From the NCBI GenBank assembly GCA_021234155.1, contig JAJEKV010000016.1:3991896-4055895 (forward strand): a DNA stretch of 64,000 nucleotides, in the 5' to 3' direction. This document shows, piece by piece, positions 21,700 to 32,233 of this stretch. The notes beneath the pieces are model-generated. The model was given only the letters and a program-made list of their open reading frames with translations, was not told the DNA's origin and did not search any database. Every line of letters starts with the position of its first letter. Position 1 is the stretch's first letter. The DNA is from Isoetes taiwanensis (Eukaryota; Streptophyta; Lycopodiopsida; Isoetales; Isoetaceae). The position numbers were made by a program, and so were the translations under genes.

Positions 21700-22849
21700 C
21701 TACTGATAGTCGTCATCTGGCACATGGGATATCATTATGAAGATTATACAAGCGCTTTTAAACTGCATCCTCAAATCAGTATCCTTTGTCTCAAAGAGAA
21801 GAAAACCTTCCCTAACGACCTTTAGGCATTCCAAGTTGTATGAAGCCACCAAAGCATGCATATGAGGCTCTCCTGGGCGACATATGATGACAATAGTAAA
21901 GAGCTTTTGAGTTGTTAAGCCTATGCAGCTACTAAAAAAACTGATGTACTTCTGTTGAGTCATCTTCATTCTCTCCTTTTGCAGTCATGCTATCCAATAC
22001 AAACAGAGAAATATTGCGAGGGCCTATTGTTGTATCGGGTAGGAGACCTTTATAGCCAGTAGAGACCAGGTATTGGAGTGCAGGTAAGTCACCACCAACA
22101 TCTTTCAGGACGGCAACCTTTCTTCTCAGCTCAGCCATCACCTTATCTGATAGTTTTATGGTGTGTTGTTGGTTCTTTGATTTCCTGTTTTGCAGAAATT
22201 CCTTCGACCAAAAGACGTATTTCTTGATGTCATCAGCAGACACGCCATACTTGTCTAGCAAGCCGAGAGTTCAGACAATGTTACATCACCAGATAGCTTC
22301 TGAAGTTCTTCACCAACTGCTAACTTCATAACTCGCATGTTCTTTATATGAGTGCAACAATCAATGAAGGACATTTTGTCCTTAACTGAAGAAGCCTTCT
22401 TGTACAGAACTTCTTTGTTTATGCATTGATTTAACAACCAAATAATTTCATCATCTTGAAGGCCCTGTACTTTCCTCATCTCGGTAGTCTTTAGATCAAA
22501 TATTGAAGTATCTTGAGGAGGCACTCTTCCCATTGGGTCTGATAGCTGTTTCTGAGCATAAGCATCCCAGAACTCGTTCCACTTCGCCCAGACTTCGTCC
22601 GTAGCGAAGACGATCTTGTAGGCATCTGTAGGACCTCTGGAAGATGCTTCAGACGTCTCGCCTGCTTCCTCCCCAGTTTTTTTTCCTGTCTTTTTTGCCC
22701 TTGGTTTCTTATCTTGGATGATAGTCTGAGCCAAGGTCTTTTCCAATGCCTTAAACTCCTCAGACTTCGTTCCTCCCTGTTTTGTTTGCAGGGGTCTTCC
22801 ATATTCTATCCATTGCTGGCGGGCATGACGGAGTTGTTCCACGTAAGGG
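21700..22849 (-). pseudogene. Middle exon, helical region of unknown family
   Basis: Begins after the acceptor at 22850 with PYVEQLRHARQQW, then a Lys-rich segment (KKPRAKKTGKK), WAKWNEFWDAYAQ and LQDDEIIWLLNQCINKE. It continues after a 1-nt frameshift near 22265 into LDKYGVSADDIKKYVFW and after a second at a T7 run (about 21940) into TIVIICRPGEPHMHALVA. No family recognised. The two breaks are single-base, and one is in a homopolymer. Confidence 0.5.
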
Positions 22850-22929
22850 CTGCACGAATAAAGAAAGCATGTCAGCCAATATGAGCAGGGCATACAAAAA
22901 TGAACCGCTTTTTAGATCAAGCAAACAGG

Positions 22930-23300
22930 ATAATCAGGAAACGACAAAGCCAGGCGTGCCAATTCTGCATGAATACGTGCCAGAAGCATTTTGATCAGGC
23001 AGTACACTGCCAATTCGCGCCTGGCGTGTATTCATCCGCGAATTATCAGCATGAATACATGCCAGGCGCGAATTGGCAGTGTAGTGCCTGATCAAAACGC
23101 TTCAGGCGCTTCAGGCGCGTATTCATGAATACGCGCCTGAAGCGTTTTGATCAGGCACTACACTGCCAATTCGCGCATGGCCAGGCACTACACTGCCAAT
23201 TCGCGCCTGGCATGTATTCATCTGCGAATTGTCAGCATGAATACACGCCAGGCGCAAATTGGCAACATGGATACATACCCGGCGCGAATTGGCACGCCTG
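22930..23300. repeat. Cluster of nested GC-rich palindromic repeats inside an intron
   Basis: At least six copies, in alternating orientation, of a motif built around cgcgcctggcgtgtattcat. Neighbouring copies form hairpins. The largest is centred near 23130, with arms from about 23050 and to about 23220, matching gcgttttgatcaggca and cactacactgccaattcgcg with their complements. The cluster fills most of the 526 nt intron. Confidence 0.85.
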
Positions 23301-23375
23301 GACACACACTGGACCTAGTCTACTACTGTTATTCCTACTTGATATATCTGACTCAATTCCACCTAATATACTAAC

Positions 23376-24549
23376 CTTTTATAAAGAAAGACTTCGCCCA
23401 TTTCGTGCAATGTTGCACTAATCTCTGCCAGGTCCTCTGCAGGGGTATGAGGGCTTAGAAACCGACATATCCTGTGGTTGTAATGTAGCAGATACATTGT
23501 TTGTCCTATTTGCTTAGCCTGGTTGGATAGGGATCGTTGTGCCTCAATAGAATGTTGTCCGTCAATAATAAGGAAGCATACATTAGGGTTCTCCACTGTA
23601 AGCTCCTCTAGTGTTGTCCACTGGAGTGGAGCATCCTTTTTCCTATCCCAAGGAAGCACGTCTGCTGGCATAGGAACTTGGCTTGGATTCCTCACCATCG
23701 CCCTCAAGATTTCTCTAGCATGCTCAGGGTCATACCTCCTGCTAACAAGACTTGACTTATGTGATCTCACCAGACGGTCAACATGGATGGGATGTATAAA
23801 ATATTGGCCAAGTGGGTAGTTGTCTGCATACTTGACTAGCCTACTCATTGCCTCCAGCTGCGATTTCTTTTTGGAGTCATTTTCTGCCAAAATGCCATCA
23901 ACTGTTGCAGCTGGGATGTCCTTTCCTAAGTCCAGCAATCTTCGTACATCCCTGATATCATTTTGATGCTTCAACTCTTCCAAGTAGTAACTTGGAGAAG
24001 GTCCTCGCAAAGCTCTCCTCACTGCAGACACCCCTTCATTTATAGACACTGGAGTGAGAGCAGTATTTTGAGGCCATCCATACTTGAAACATGACTCAGC
24101 ACTCACGTCCTTCTTCATTAGACCATCTTTGAAAGCAGTTGCCCTGGCATGTGTAAATCTGACGAGATCTTTCTTGTGGTTCTTCACAACCTCCACTAGG
24201 AGTTGACAACATATGTCATCTTGGTCCTCACAAGTGATAAGAATACCTTGTTTCTTCATAAGATCGGTCTCTTTCTTTCTGTAGTGTAACACAAGATCCA
24301 CCTTACCATTTGTTTTGCCTACATCAACATACCACTTACATGCCGTCATCCATCTTCTCCTCCGGGCATGGAGGATCTCGTAATGCTCGATAATGGATCC
24401 GCTATCATCCATCGACAATGCATAGGATCTGGCGTCCTCATTAGGCTTTCCTTCTTACGTGAGCTTGAGCTCATTTGGAGGATCTTCCGAGCCTCTTGCT
24501 TTCTTAGGAGGAGGTGTAGCAACTACCAATCGGTTTTGTCTCTTCCTCC
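23376..24549 (-). pseudogene. DGQH-motif (ParB/Srx-like fold) exon
   Basis: Open from about 24447 to the donor at 23375. The ATG near 24414 gives MDDSGSIIEHYEIL. Near the end it reads VCFLIIDGQHSIEAQRSL, close to the D-G-Q-H-R motif of DGQHR/ParB-like proteins (Arg is Ser here). It is preceded by a helix-rich stretch with a YDPEHAREILRAM block. ParB-fold members bind or cut nucleic acid or hydrolyse NTPs; which applies cannot be told. Upstream codons (RLVVATPPPKKARGSED) look coding but are separated by an in-frame TAA near 24450. Confidence 0.55.
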
Positions 24550-24599
24550 CTGCAAACGAGGGTGCAATACACGCTTAGCGCGATTTCGAGTGGTCATTC

Positions 24600-25650
24600 A
24601 TTCCGGCCAGGGCTAAACTTCTGAGAATGGCATCTGATCGCCAATTCTGGAACATGCACTCAAAAGCGTGACAATTCTGGCCGGCGAAACGATCACTTTC
24701 GAAGCGGGCCAACTAAACACGGTCATACCAATTTACACACAAAGCGGACAAATTATAGACCGAGCGGTTATTCACGAAAGGGACAATTTAACACGGGAGG
24801 GACATTAATTATGCAAATGCAAATTTAAGTCAACTTTGCTATAAAATTAATAGACGAGTATGAGCAGCTATAGAAATGATAGACGGGGAGTATGAGCGGC
24901 TATAGAAATTTAAGTCGTTACTTCTGTAAATAATAGAAGCGGGGAGTATAGGCGTAAGATTTATTGACAATAAATACAGAGCAAACACTGCACACTAATC
25001 AGAGCAATGAACATAAGCCTAAACACTTGAACAATACTGACCTTGAACAGCTTCTCTCGTGGCCCGACCTGAGTTTGGAGCAGCACGACCTTTAGGCCGC
25101 ATCTTCGCGACGATCTTGAGCGCCTCGGAGTTCTTGAGTTCTTGAGCGCCTCGGAGTTCTTGAGCGTCTCGGAGCAAGTCGGCAATCAAAAAGCAAGAAA
25201 TGACATTCAAAAACTTATATAGATTTTCATAAGCCGAGTAGGTCGGCTTTGGATCGACGGGTTTCATTCGGGACGACTTTTGATCGACGGTCCGATAGAA
25301 GCGAGCGGTTATTTAAATTTCGCGGATCGACTTTTAATCGACGGTCCGATAGAAGCGAGCGGTTATTTAAATTTCACGGATCGACTTTTAATCGACGGTC
25401 AGCAATCTTACGATTGGGCCTAATGGACGAGACGCGATTGTACGAGCATTAAATGGCTCTACGACCGTCGTATTGTCAAATCCCATAATTAAATTTCACT
25501 CAGCCGGTAAAAAAGCAGTACAATTAACGGATAATTTGAAACTACCACCTAATCTTGCCGCCAGTCTTTCTTGTCATTCGAACTCGAAAGAACTGGGAAG
25601 AACAGGAAGAACTCGAAAGAACTCGGAAGAACTGGGAAGAAGCCGGCGCC
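24600..25650. repeat. Block of several short tandem repeats between two diverging pseudogenes
   Basis: Four arrays: a ~32 bp unit with gagtatgagcggctatagaa at 24845-24955; a cttgagcgcctcggagtt unit at 25110-25175; a 54 bp unit starting cgacttttaatcgacggtc at 25274-25400 (2.3 copies); and gaactcggaagaactgggaa variants at 25578-25640. Such clusters resemble subterminal repeats of DNA transposons, or the shared control region of two divergent genes. Confidence 0.65.
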
Positions 25651-25740
25651 TGAGCGATGTCGAGCGCCTTCATGTAAGTTCATCTACTCTTCCAGATCCC
25701 AAGCTCCAAATTAATCCCATGATCTTGCGAGATTGAACAG

Positions 25741-25984
25741 CGTTGGAGAAGAATGTTACATGCTGACGACGAATTTGAAGAGGAGGGTGGAAAATTGCAA
25801 GATAGAATCAGTCGATCCGGAAGCAATATGCCATGGAGTTCCTTTTAGAAATGATCATGTGAAGATCCTAGTAACCAGTTGCCATTTCAACGACGAAGCA
25901 TTACCCAGAAGGCATCCTGATGGAGACACAGTGGGTGAAAGCATCGGAACCTTTGTTGCATGGCCAGTAATTCGCTTAAAGAAG
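25741..25984 (+). pseudogene. DUF8039-like transposon-protein fragment (exon)
   Basis: The plus strand encodes HGVPFRNDHVKILV, then LPRRHPDGDTVGESIGTFVAWP, matching the pattern H-G-V-P-x-G-x-x-x-V-x-V ... T-V-G-x-A-V-G-x-F-V-A-W-P seen in a domain of plant CACTA-type transposon proteins. It ends at a good donor (aagaag/gtgagt, 25985). Upstream (ATG at 25753, MLHADDEFEEEGGK) looks coding in another frame, so a frameshift is likely near 25800. Its phase fits the exon starting at 28381. Confidence 0.45.
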
Positions 25985-26211
25985 GTGAGTTTCATTTTCT
26001 TGGAAGAAATAGAGGAAGATACATCAGCAAAAGTAGATTGAGTGCTTATACTAAGATGCACAAGCTGATTCTGTCATATGTATGAAATTAAAACGCTTGC
26101 ATACCAGACCATTCATTCAAAATTTCAAAACTATAAGGCCTGCAGACCAGACCATTCAGGAATTTAAACAACACTAGACACTCTTTACATTGTTTTAATT
26201 ACATCTGTGTG

Positions 26212-26470
26212 TTATTCATCTGTGTGTTGTTCCTCAGTAGTCTCAAATGTTGGCACAATAGTCTCAAATGCTGTTGTAACAAGATAATCTGGCACACAAG
26301 AATCTGGCAAATAAGATGGTGCAGCTATTGGGATATTACCCAGAATGGCTTCGAGGTCTGCAACTCTCATTCTCAGCTGAGCATTCTCCATTTCAAGCCC
26401 CTCCAGAGCACGACACAACTCATTGAATAAGCCTATGCTTGTAGCCTATGCTGGCACAGGAGGAACTTCA
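26212..26470 (-). CDS. Coiled-coil ORF, hypothetical
   Basis: The minus strand reads LCRALEGLEMENAQLRMRVADLEAIL, a leucine-heptad coiled coil, then an acidic Thr/Glu-rich tail to a stop at 26212. It has no ATG of its own and its 5' side runs into the palindromic repeat at 26469-26523, so it may be a last exon of the gene with an ORF at 27238-27765. Weak. Confidence 0.3.
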
Positions 26471-26523
26471 GTTGAATACGCGCCAGGCGTATGTTCAGTT
26501 GAATATGCGCCAGGCGCGAATTC
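26469..26523. repeat. Two 27-bp tandem units containing the palindromic motif
   Basis: cagttgaata-gcgccaggcg is repeated twice in tandem. It is the same core as the intronic repeats at 20.8, 23 and 24.6 kb. Confidence 0.8.
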
Positions 26524-26671
26524 ATAAATCTGTAAGTTAGAGAGAAAAAATAAATTAGTGATTTCGCTTACTGGCATTAGCAGAAGTCTTATGAATTGTA
26601 AACTCATTTAATGCATTAAAAAAATTAGCAGGTCTTTGTTAGGAAATATTAAGATACGAAAGCTAGTTAGT

Positions 26672-27001
26672 GTACTTTAAAGCAGTACTGTAATTTCTTC
26701 AGAAGCTGTACTGTAATTCTCAATTTTGAGAGAGATGAAGTGAAATCACGCCAGGCGCGAAATATGTTTGTGTGCAAAATGTTTAAATTGTACAGGTCCA
26801 ATACACGCCTGGCGTGAATTGCATGCAGTTCTTCACGCTATGCAATTCACGCCAGGCGTGTATTGGACCTGTACAATTTAAATATTTTGCACACAAACAT
26901 ATTTCACGCCTGGCGTGATTTCACTTCAGCTCTCTCAAAATTGAGAATGAAAGAGCCAGAATTCAAAACAGCTTCTGAAGAAATTACAGTTCTGCTTTCA
27001 A
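26672..27001. repeat. Foldback element: ~330-bp inverted repeat with arms of ~150 bp
   Basis: The left arm (about 26672-26826) and right arm (about 26838-27001) are near-complete reverse complements around a loop near 26832. The matching extends from the outer aagcag-actgtaatttcttc through caattttgagagag and tttgtgtgcaaaat to the inner ccaatacacgcctggcgtg. The right arm has about 15 extra bases. Each arm carries two copies of the cgcctggcgtg core. No terminal TIR of a known superfamily and no clear target duplication were seen. Transcribed, it would form a long hairpin. Confidence 0.88.
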
Positions 27002-27237
27002 GTTAGAGTTGACACTAAAGAAACATATTGCAGTCATTAAATCCTTGTATTGCCATTGGAAAATTTTACATAAGGCCTTTTATTAGTTGCCCAGCTCTGT
27101 GTTACAAAATTACCAAAGTTCTAGGCAGTTTAAGGAGATGTCTAGCTCCATTCATAATCATCATTTGAGGCCTTTTTTGGAGATGCCCAGCTCGCTTTTC
27201 TGAACCAAAAACCTAATAACAAAAACAAAAATCAAAT

Positions 27238-27765
27238 TCAGCCCTCCTCCTCCTCCTCCTCCTCCTCCTCTGAGTCTTCATCTGCCATCTCTTCAAGGAC
27301 GGCTTCTGCAATAACTTCATCATCCGAGGAGGAGAGGGCGTCCATTAAAATCTGCTTCTTCTCTTCCTCCAATTCTTCTCGCCACTCCTCATCTGCTTCC
27401 TCCATTTCTTCTTCTTTTTGAACCTCCTTCTCCATCTCTTCATTAGAATCTGCTGGTGTATGGGGGGACTCAGGGCTGCTAGTGCTGGTGCTGAGATACT
27501 CCTTCCCCAGATGAAGCTTACCCTGAAGAAACAAGTCCTCGCATTTATCCAGTCTGTGATGCGGAAGGCAGCCACAGCGGCATCTGCGGGATGGGGGAAT
27601 GGATTTCTTGATCAGTTTTTTGATCTCCCTCTTCGCCTCTCGGAGGCGAGTCCGGCAGGATAGAGCGGGACGAAGCCGGGCAGCATGGCTCACCATGGTA
27701 AGGAAGAAAATGCAGGGCGCTAGAAGAAAGAAAGGATGGGCGGTTGAAGGAATGGAGCGTTTCAT
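27238..27765 (-). CDS. Hypothetical protein with acidic glutamate tail
   Basis: 175 codons from the ATG at 27765. The start (MKRSIPSTAHPFFLLAPCIFF) is hydrophobic; an alternative ATG gives MVSHAARLRP. The middle is basic with CRCGC, then EELEEEKKQILMDALSSSDDE and a final run of about ten Glu encoded by (gag)n at 27240-27268. No family recognised. The Glu tail comes from a microsatellite, so coding status is uncertain. Confidence 0.3.
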   Translation of the reverse strand: MKRSIPSTAHPFFLLAPCIFFLTMVSHAARLRPALSCRTRLREAKREIKKLIKKSIPPSRRCRCGCLPHHRLDKCEDLFLQGKLHLGKEYLSTSTSSPESPHTPADSNEEMEKEVQKEEEMEEADEEWREELEEEKKQILMDALSSSDDEVIAEAVLEEMADEDSEEEEEEEEEG

Positions 27766-27889
27766 GCAAGATATAGTAGTTGCATGCAAGGTTTCGTATA
27801 GGCGCGGTTGTAATTATGATTCCATCACATCATATACGAATTATATCCTATACGAATTAGCTATCATTACTTCTATTGAATTAATTATG

Positions 27890-28110
27890 CCCTAGGTTAT
27901 CATTAATTCTCTATAGAATTACCCATATGTCAGCTATAGAATAGAATAGACCTATGTTGTCATTAATTTTGTATAATTACCTAGACCTCAGCTATACTTA
28001 CAACCAACTTTGGCTCATCTAGAATTACGACCAATACTTAACTCATTAGTACTACTAACATATACCCTATGTTATCATTAATTTTGCATAATTACCTACA
28101 CCTAAGCTAT
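27890..28110. repeat. Imperfect tandem repeat in an intron or spacer
   Basis: gtcattaattttgtataatt and ctcagctatacttacaacc recur in order near 27955-28010 and 28070-28112, with a partial copy near 27895. Period about 115 bp. Confidence 0.6.
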
Positions 28111-30402
28111 ACTTACAACCTATTTTTTGCTGCACTTACAACATATATCACCACCATTTAATGGTTTTTTTGGTATTTTTTAAAGTTCCCTTTAATCTAC
28201 TCTCAAAATTACTTTGTCCTTTTTTCGAACTAATATTAAAACATTTAACTTTATATAGGTGAAGCATGTGGATCCTAAAAAGGGTAAAAATGTAATACCT
28301 ATCCCCCTCCAACATGTTTCAACATTGTTACCACATGTTCTTATCACATTGTTACCCCATTGTAAACATTGTTCTTGTAGGTCAATGGTGTGGACCACCC
28401 AAAGGGTGTTGAGGCTGAGAATACTAAGCAAATTATCCTCTACAGTAGGTTGGATTGGAAGAATAAGAAGGTGAAAGTGAAGCACCAATGCAATAAGAAG
28501 CTAGTAGGTGAAGGAACTATCATACTAGCTGATCCCATCCAAGCTGTCAATGATGAAAGGTTAGGAGAGGATAAAGTGGGTGTGGCCATAATAAGTTTAG
28601 AAGAAAAATGGAAGGAAAAAGGGTCAAATGACCAGGATTGCACTGTTTGTATTAAACAATTGGAGGTTCCATGCATCATGCCATGACCTATAGCCTGCAT
28701 TGAGGTTGTGGATGACACTGATTTTCTTAATGCACCTTCAATAGCTGCCAGGACCACATTTTCAGAGAAGAGGGCACACTCAGTGGTGAAACATTATCCT
28801 AGCAAGAGGTCCAAGTCAAGTAGTGATTGTTCATGTGAAGCTCTGACTAAGGTAAGGGGAATGGAATGTTGTTGGGCTAATTGTGTTCAGAAGTTTGAAA
28901 TTGATGAATTGGTGGAAGCAAGAGCCACCTTCCAAGAGTATATTTGTGATGAGAGGAGGACTTACATGTACTCCATTCATGAGCTTGCACTTCAAGATGA
29001 AAAATTTCCAAAGAAAAAAAAATACCCACTGCTAGGGACATGGATACATAAAGTTGTATGGATACATATTCATGGCATTCCAATTTCATCTTGGCAAAAT
29101 TGGCAAGCAAGTCATGCAAAGGGGAGTAAAATTGCATTACATGGAAATAATGGCATATTGAGGCCAACTTCTAGGATCCTGGCTGCTAGGGAGGTTTTTG
29201 AAAAATATGTTGAATTCAATGCTGAGAATATGCCACATAAAAGTAGGAAAGATCAACAGGGAAAAATAGTTGTCGAGAAGATATTGTCATCCCATTGTAC
29301 CCAGAAGAGCATATTGGAGGAAGTGAATGCTTTGCTTCGAGAACTACAGGTATCTGCAATATCTCAACCCAGCTTCAGTAGACTATGGAGCAAGCACTTC
29401 AAGCATGTCACTATAGACACTTCGAACAACTTTGCAAAGTGCAACTTGTGTGCTAAGTTGAAAGAGGTTCTGGATAAGACCAGGCAACCAAGCCAAAGGG
29501 CTAAGATAAGGGAGCAAATGAAAGATCATATGACAGAACTATCATGTAGATCCACTTATTGGATGTGGAGAACATTATCATGTTTGGAACCCACTAACTA
29601 TGTTTGTATTATACATGACAAGATGGATCAATCGAAGACTTGTTTGCCACAGTATAGTTACATACCCAAGCAAATCAATAGCGCTTATCCTTTGCAAGTC
29701 TCTCTGACAGGTGCAATAGTGCATGGCTCGGTGCCAATTTATTATGGTCATTTTAGTTTGCAATTGTGGAGTGATGGTCTTGATTTTCATATTGGAAGTG
29801 TGATGAGGTGCTTGAGGAACTATGAGAGTGGTTATTCTGGTGACCTCCACAACCCTGGAGGTGGTAGCCAACCACTCTTCAGTGCATTGTTGGATAGAAA
29901 GCCTAATAATTTAGAGAAGTTTACTAAGACAAGGTTTAGGAAGTCAGGTGCTTCTGAACATGTTGGAGCCTCAAGTTCACGTCCCCAACCTCGAGATCTA
30001 TCACCAAGGTTCCTCCTCCAACTTGACAATTGTGCTGGACAGAATAAAAACAGGTATATGTTCTCGTTCCTATCTTATTTAACAGCTCTGGGTGTCTTTG
30101 AAAGAGTGAATTTAGGGTTCTTACTGCCTGGACATACTCATGAGGATGTGGATGCATTGTTTGGGAAGTATAGTGCGCAGTTGAAATCTCAAACAGTGAC
30201 CAAGCTTCCTAGACTAATGGAAGTTCTTAGTGAATGCATTCTTCTCCTATAGGGTTGATCATACAAGAGGTGCCTGATTGGAAGAATTTTATCGAAGGTT
30301 ATGCTCTTGATATGGAAGGTCAATCTAGACCTCTTCAGTACACTTTCTGGGTCATGGGAAATAAGCCAATAATGCAATAGAAGATGAGACCTTCAGGGTA
30401 AA

Positions 30403-30709
30403 AGCATGCTACGATGTACCACTTTTGGAACCCTCAAAAGTACCTACACTGGGTACTTTTAAAACTGGTACTTTCTGTTTTTTCTTTCCATTAAAATCAA
30501 TCGAATTTTTTTGAATTGAAGGTCAATAACATGCCAATCTATAGTACTAAAGGATAACAATACTATTAGAGACGAAAATAAATCAATCAACTCTCAAACT
30601 TATTTTTTATTGCGGCATTTATGCAGTTCCCAGTACCTAGTACTGGGTACTTTTTTGGGTAGTTACGCACTCCCTAAAAAGTACTTTAGATGGTACACCC
30701 TAGCATGCT
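30403..30709. mobile_element. 291-bp MITE with 8-bp target-site duplication
   Basis: The element (30411-30701) is flanked by agcatgct at 30403-30410 and 30702-30709. Its ends are imperfect inverted repeats (acgatgtaccac and, reversed, agggtgtaccat; 9 of 12), and it holds repeated aaagtacc/ggtacttt motifs. An 8 bp duplication suggests a hAT-type non-autonomous element. Deleting the element and one agcatgct restores the host reading frame (AGG GTA AAA GCA TGC TTT), which confirms the borders. Confidence 0.85.
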
Positions 30710-31375
30710 TTCACCCTTCAGATGATAAATGGAGGCCAGATGAGGGAGTACCTATATGGCACGAAGATGAAAATGGTAAACCTAAGATTCCACGGGGTCA
30801 ACCAAAAGCTCTTAAGCCTTTTGCAGAGGTGGATTCATTGCAAAGCACATTAGACGGCATTTCTGAATACATCAAGTATTGGAAAAATAACCCCGATGAT
30901 ACCAACCTTGCATTGATAGATTATTGGACACAGGTACATGGATTATTGGGACAAGTAGACACATCCTCTGATGAACTGAAAGATGGATGGCTACCTAAGA
31001 CTAGGTGGAGAGACTTGATAACACCTGAGGAAGTTGATGATATGGTTAGTAGTATTCGCAAGTCGATGGCTCCTCCAATTTTTGAAACCACTATCTTTGG
31101 TCCTAGGAAAGGAAGGCCTAAATATCTCGGGCTGGAGGACTATGATTCCAGAGATGACTTGGTTTGCCATCAATTTGCACTTATAGTACCAGAGCGCAAA
31201 GAGATATACCATGTGTGGATGGGTTACACCATCTCAGAGGTTTGCAAAGAAGTAGGTGACCGCAATGTGAACAAAGTTCGTGTGGAGTGGTGGTGTCCAA
31301 AGCACCCGGTTAAATCTTTGTGGCGGGCAGGAAGAAAGGTATAGAGACTGTTGGACAAAGAGATGGAAGAGAAAC

Positions 31376-32196
31376 TGATATGGAGCATGCTAGGGGGAGT
31401 GGTCCAAAAACAAGGGATTAAGACAATGGGGCGTAGGAACACCAATGTTTACAAGAAATGTTAAATAAAAAGGGCAAGATATTAGGCATATTCAACTATT
31501 GAAGCCAAGTATAGAAAAGCAAAAGGTGAGCAACGAATAAGGCATGCAACTATATTGAAATAAGGCATGCAACTATTTTTAAAAAAAGTGAGACGAACTG
31601 GCGGACCCGATGGGCGTGAACAGGCTTTTAATCAAAAGAAGAAGGGAATCGATGGATTATTGGAGAAGGTCGGCCAGGCCACGAGCGGTAGGAAAGGCGG
31701 AAGACCACTGTTAAGAATCGGCATCACGCAAATCGGCTTTGGGTACGGGCCGCTTCCAAATCCGGCTCCAAAGATCCAGCCGCTGCCTGCTGGTCCCGAT
31801 CCAATTCAACTTGCTAGAAGCTGACAGCCGTTTAGAATCTTGCAAGCGGAGCTTTATCTGTGGCCCTCTTTGTGAAGCCAGAGATTGAGTCCATCTCCTG
31901 CGATTGGCAATTGTGATTAAATCCATTTAAACCCATTGCTGTTGTTAGAAGGATAGATCTAGTGCTGAAGGAAAGTTGGCCTTGATCAATTCCGTCACCC
32001 TGAAGCCCTTGGAAGTTGTCTTAATCCCTGGATCCGGTTGGGTGGTAACTGGATGCTCCATTCCTGGTTGTGGAAACCTTGTACAATCGCTCTTGAGAAG
32101 AACTCTTATAGAACTCAAGTGTTATCTCATCTGTTTCTGTCTATTCAATTGTTGATCTAAGTGAACAATATCTCTAAGAATCCTTAAATCATATCA
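31376..32196 (+). repeat. 5' LTR of the gag-only element
   Basis: 821 bp, tg...ca ends, ending aaatcatatca just before the PBS. It matches 33856-34670. Confidence 0.93.
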
Positions 32197-32198
32197 AG

Positions 32199-32212
32199 TG
32201 GTATCAGAGCCA
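32199..32212 (+). promoter_or_regulatory. Primer-binding site (initiator tRNA-Met)
   Basis: tggtatcagagcca, two bases after the 5' LTR. This is the standard sequence complementary to the 3' end of plant initiator tRNA-Met, and primes minus-strand DNA synthesis. Confidence 0.95.
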
Positions 32213-32233
32213 GCCGATCCTCCTACCTGATCA

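Larger units (their letters stand above)
20153..24549 (-). pseudogene. Broken multi-exon gene: DGQH (ParB-like) N-terminal half plus FCP1/NLI phosphatase-like C-terminal end
   Basis: Reads from 24549 to the stop at 20153. Two introns join in phase: 23375-22850 (aag/gttagt to gcag, restoring FLYK-SPYVEQL) and 20899-20791 (aag/gtaatt to ttcag, restoring DDDE-R-APPACDK). A probable acceptor (tttgcag) precedes 24549; the first exon upstream was not found. Damage: in-frame TAA near 24450, single-base frameshifts near 22265, at a T7 run near 21940 and near 21705, a stop near 21550, and a short duplication near 20375. Apart from these the frames read as one long protein with even composition. Neighbour: a transposase-like pseudogene (25.7-34.8 kb) runs away from it, so the pair may belong to one mobile element. 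Function of the joined protein unknown. It could be functional if the frameshifts are assembly errors. Confidence 0.6.

Noticed and set aside
31384-31395. 12-mer agcatgctaggg shared by the LTR start and the MITE end
   Set aside because: In the MITE it is formed partly by the target duplication and partly by the terminus; with only one case, coincidence is the simplest explanation.
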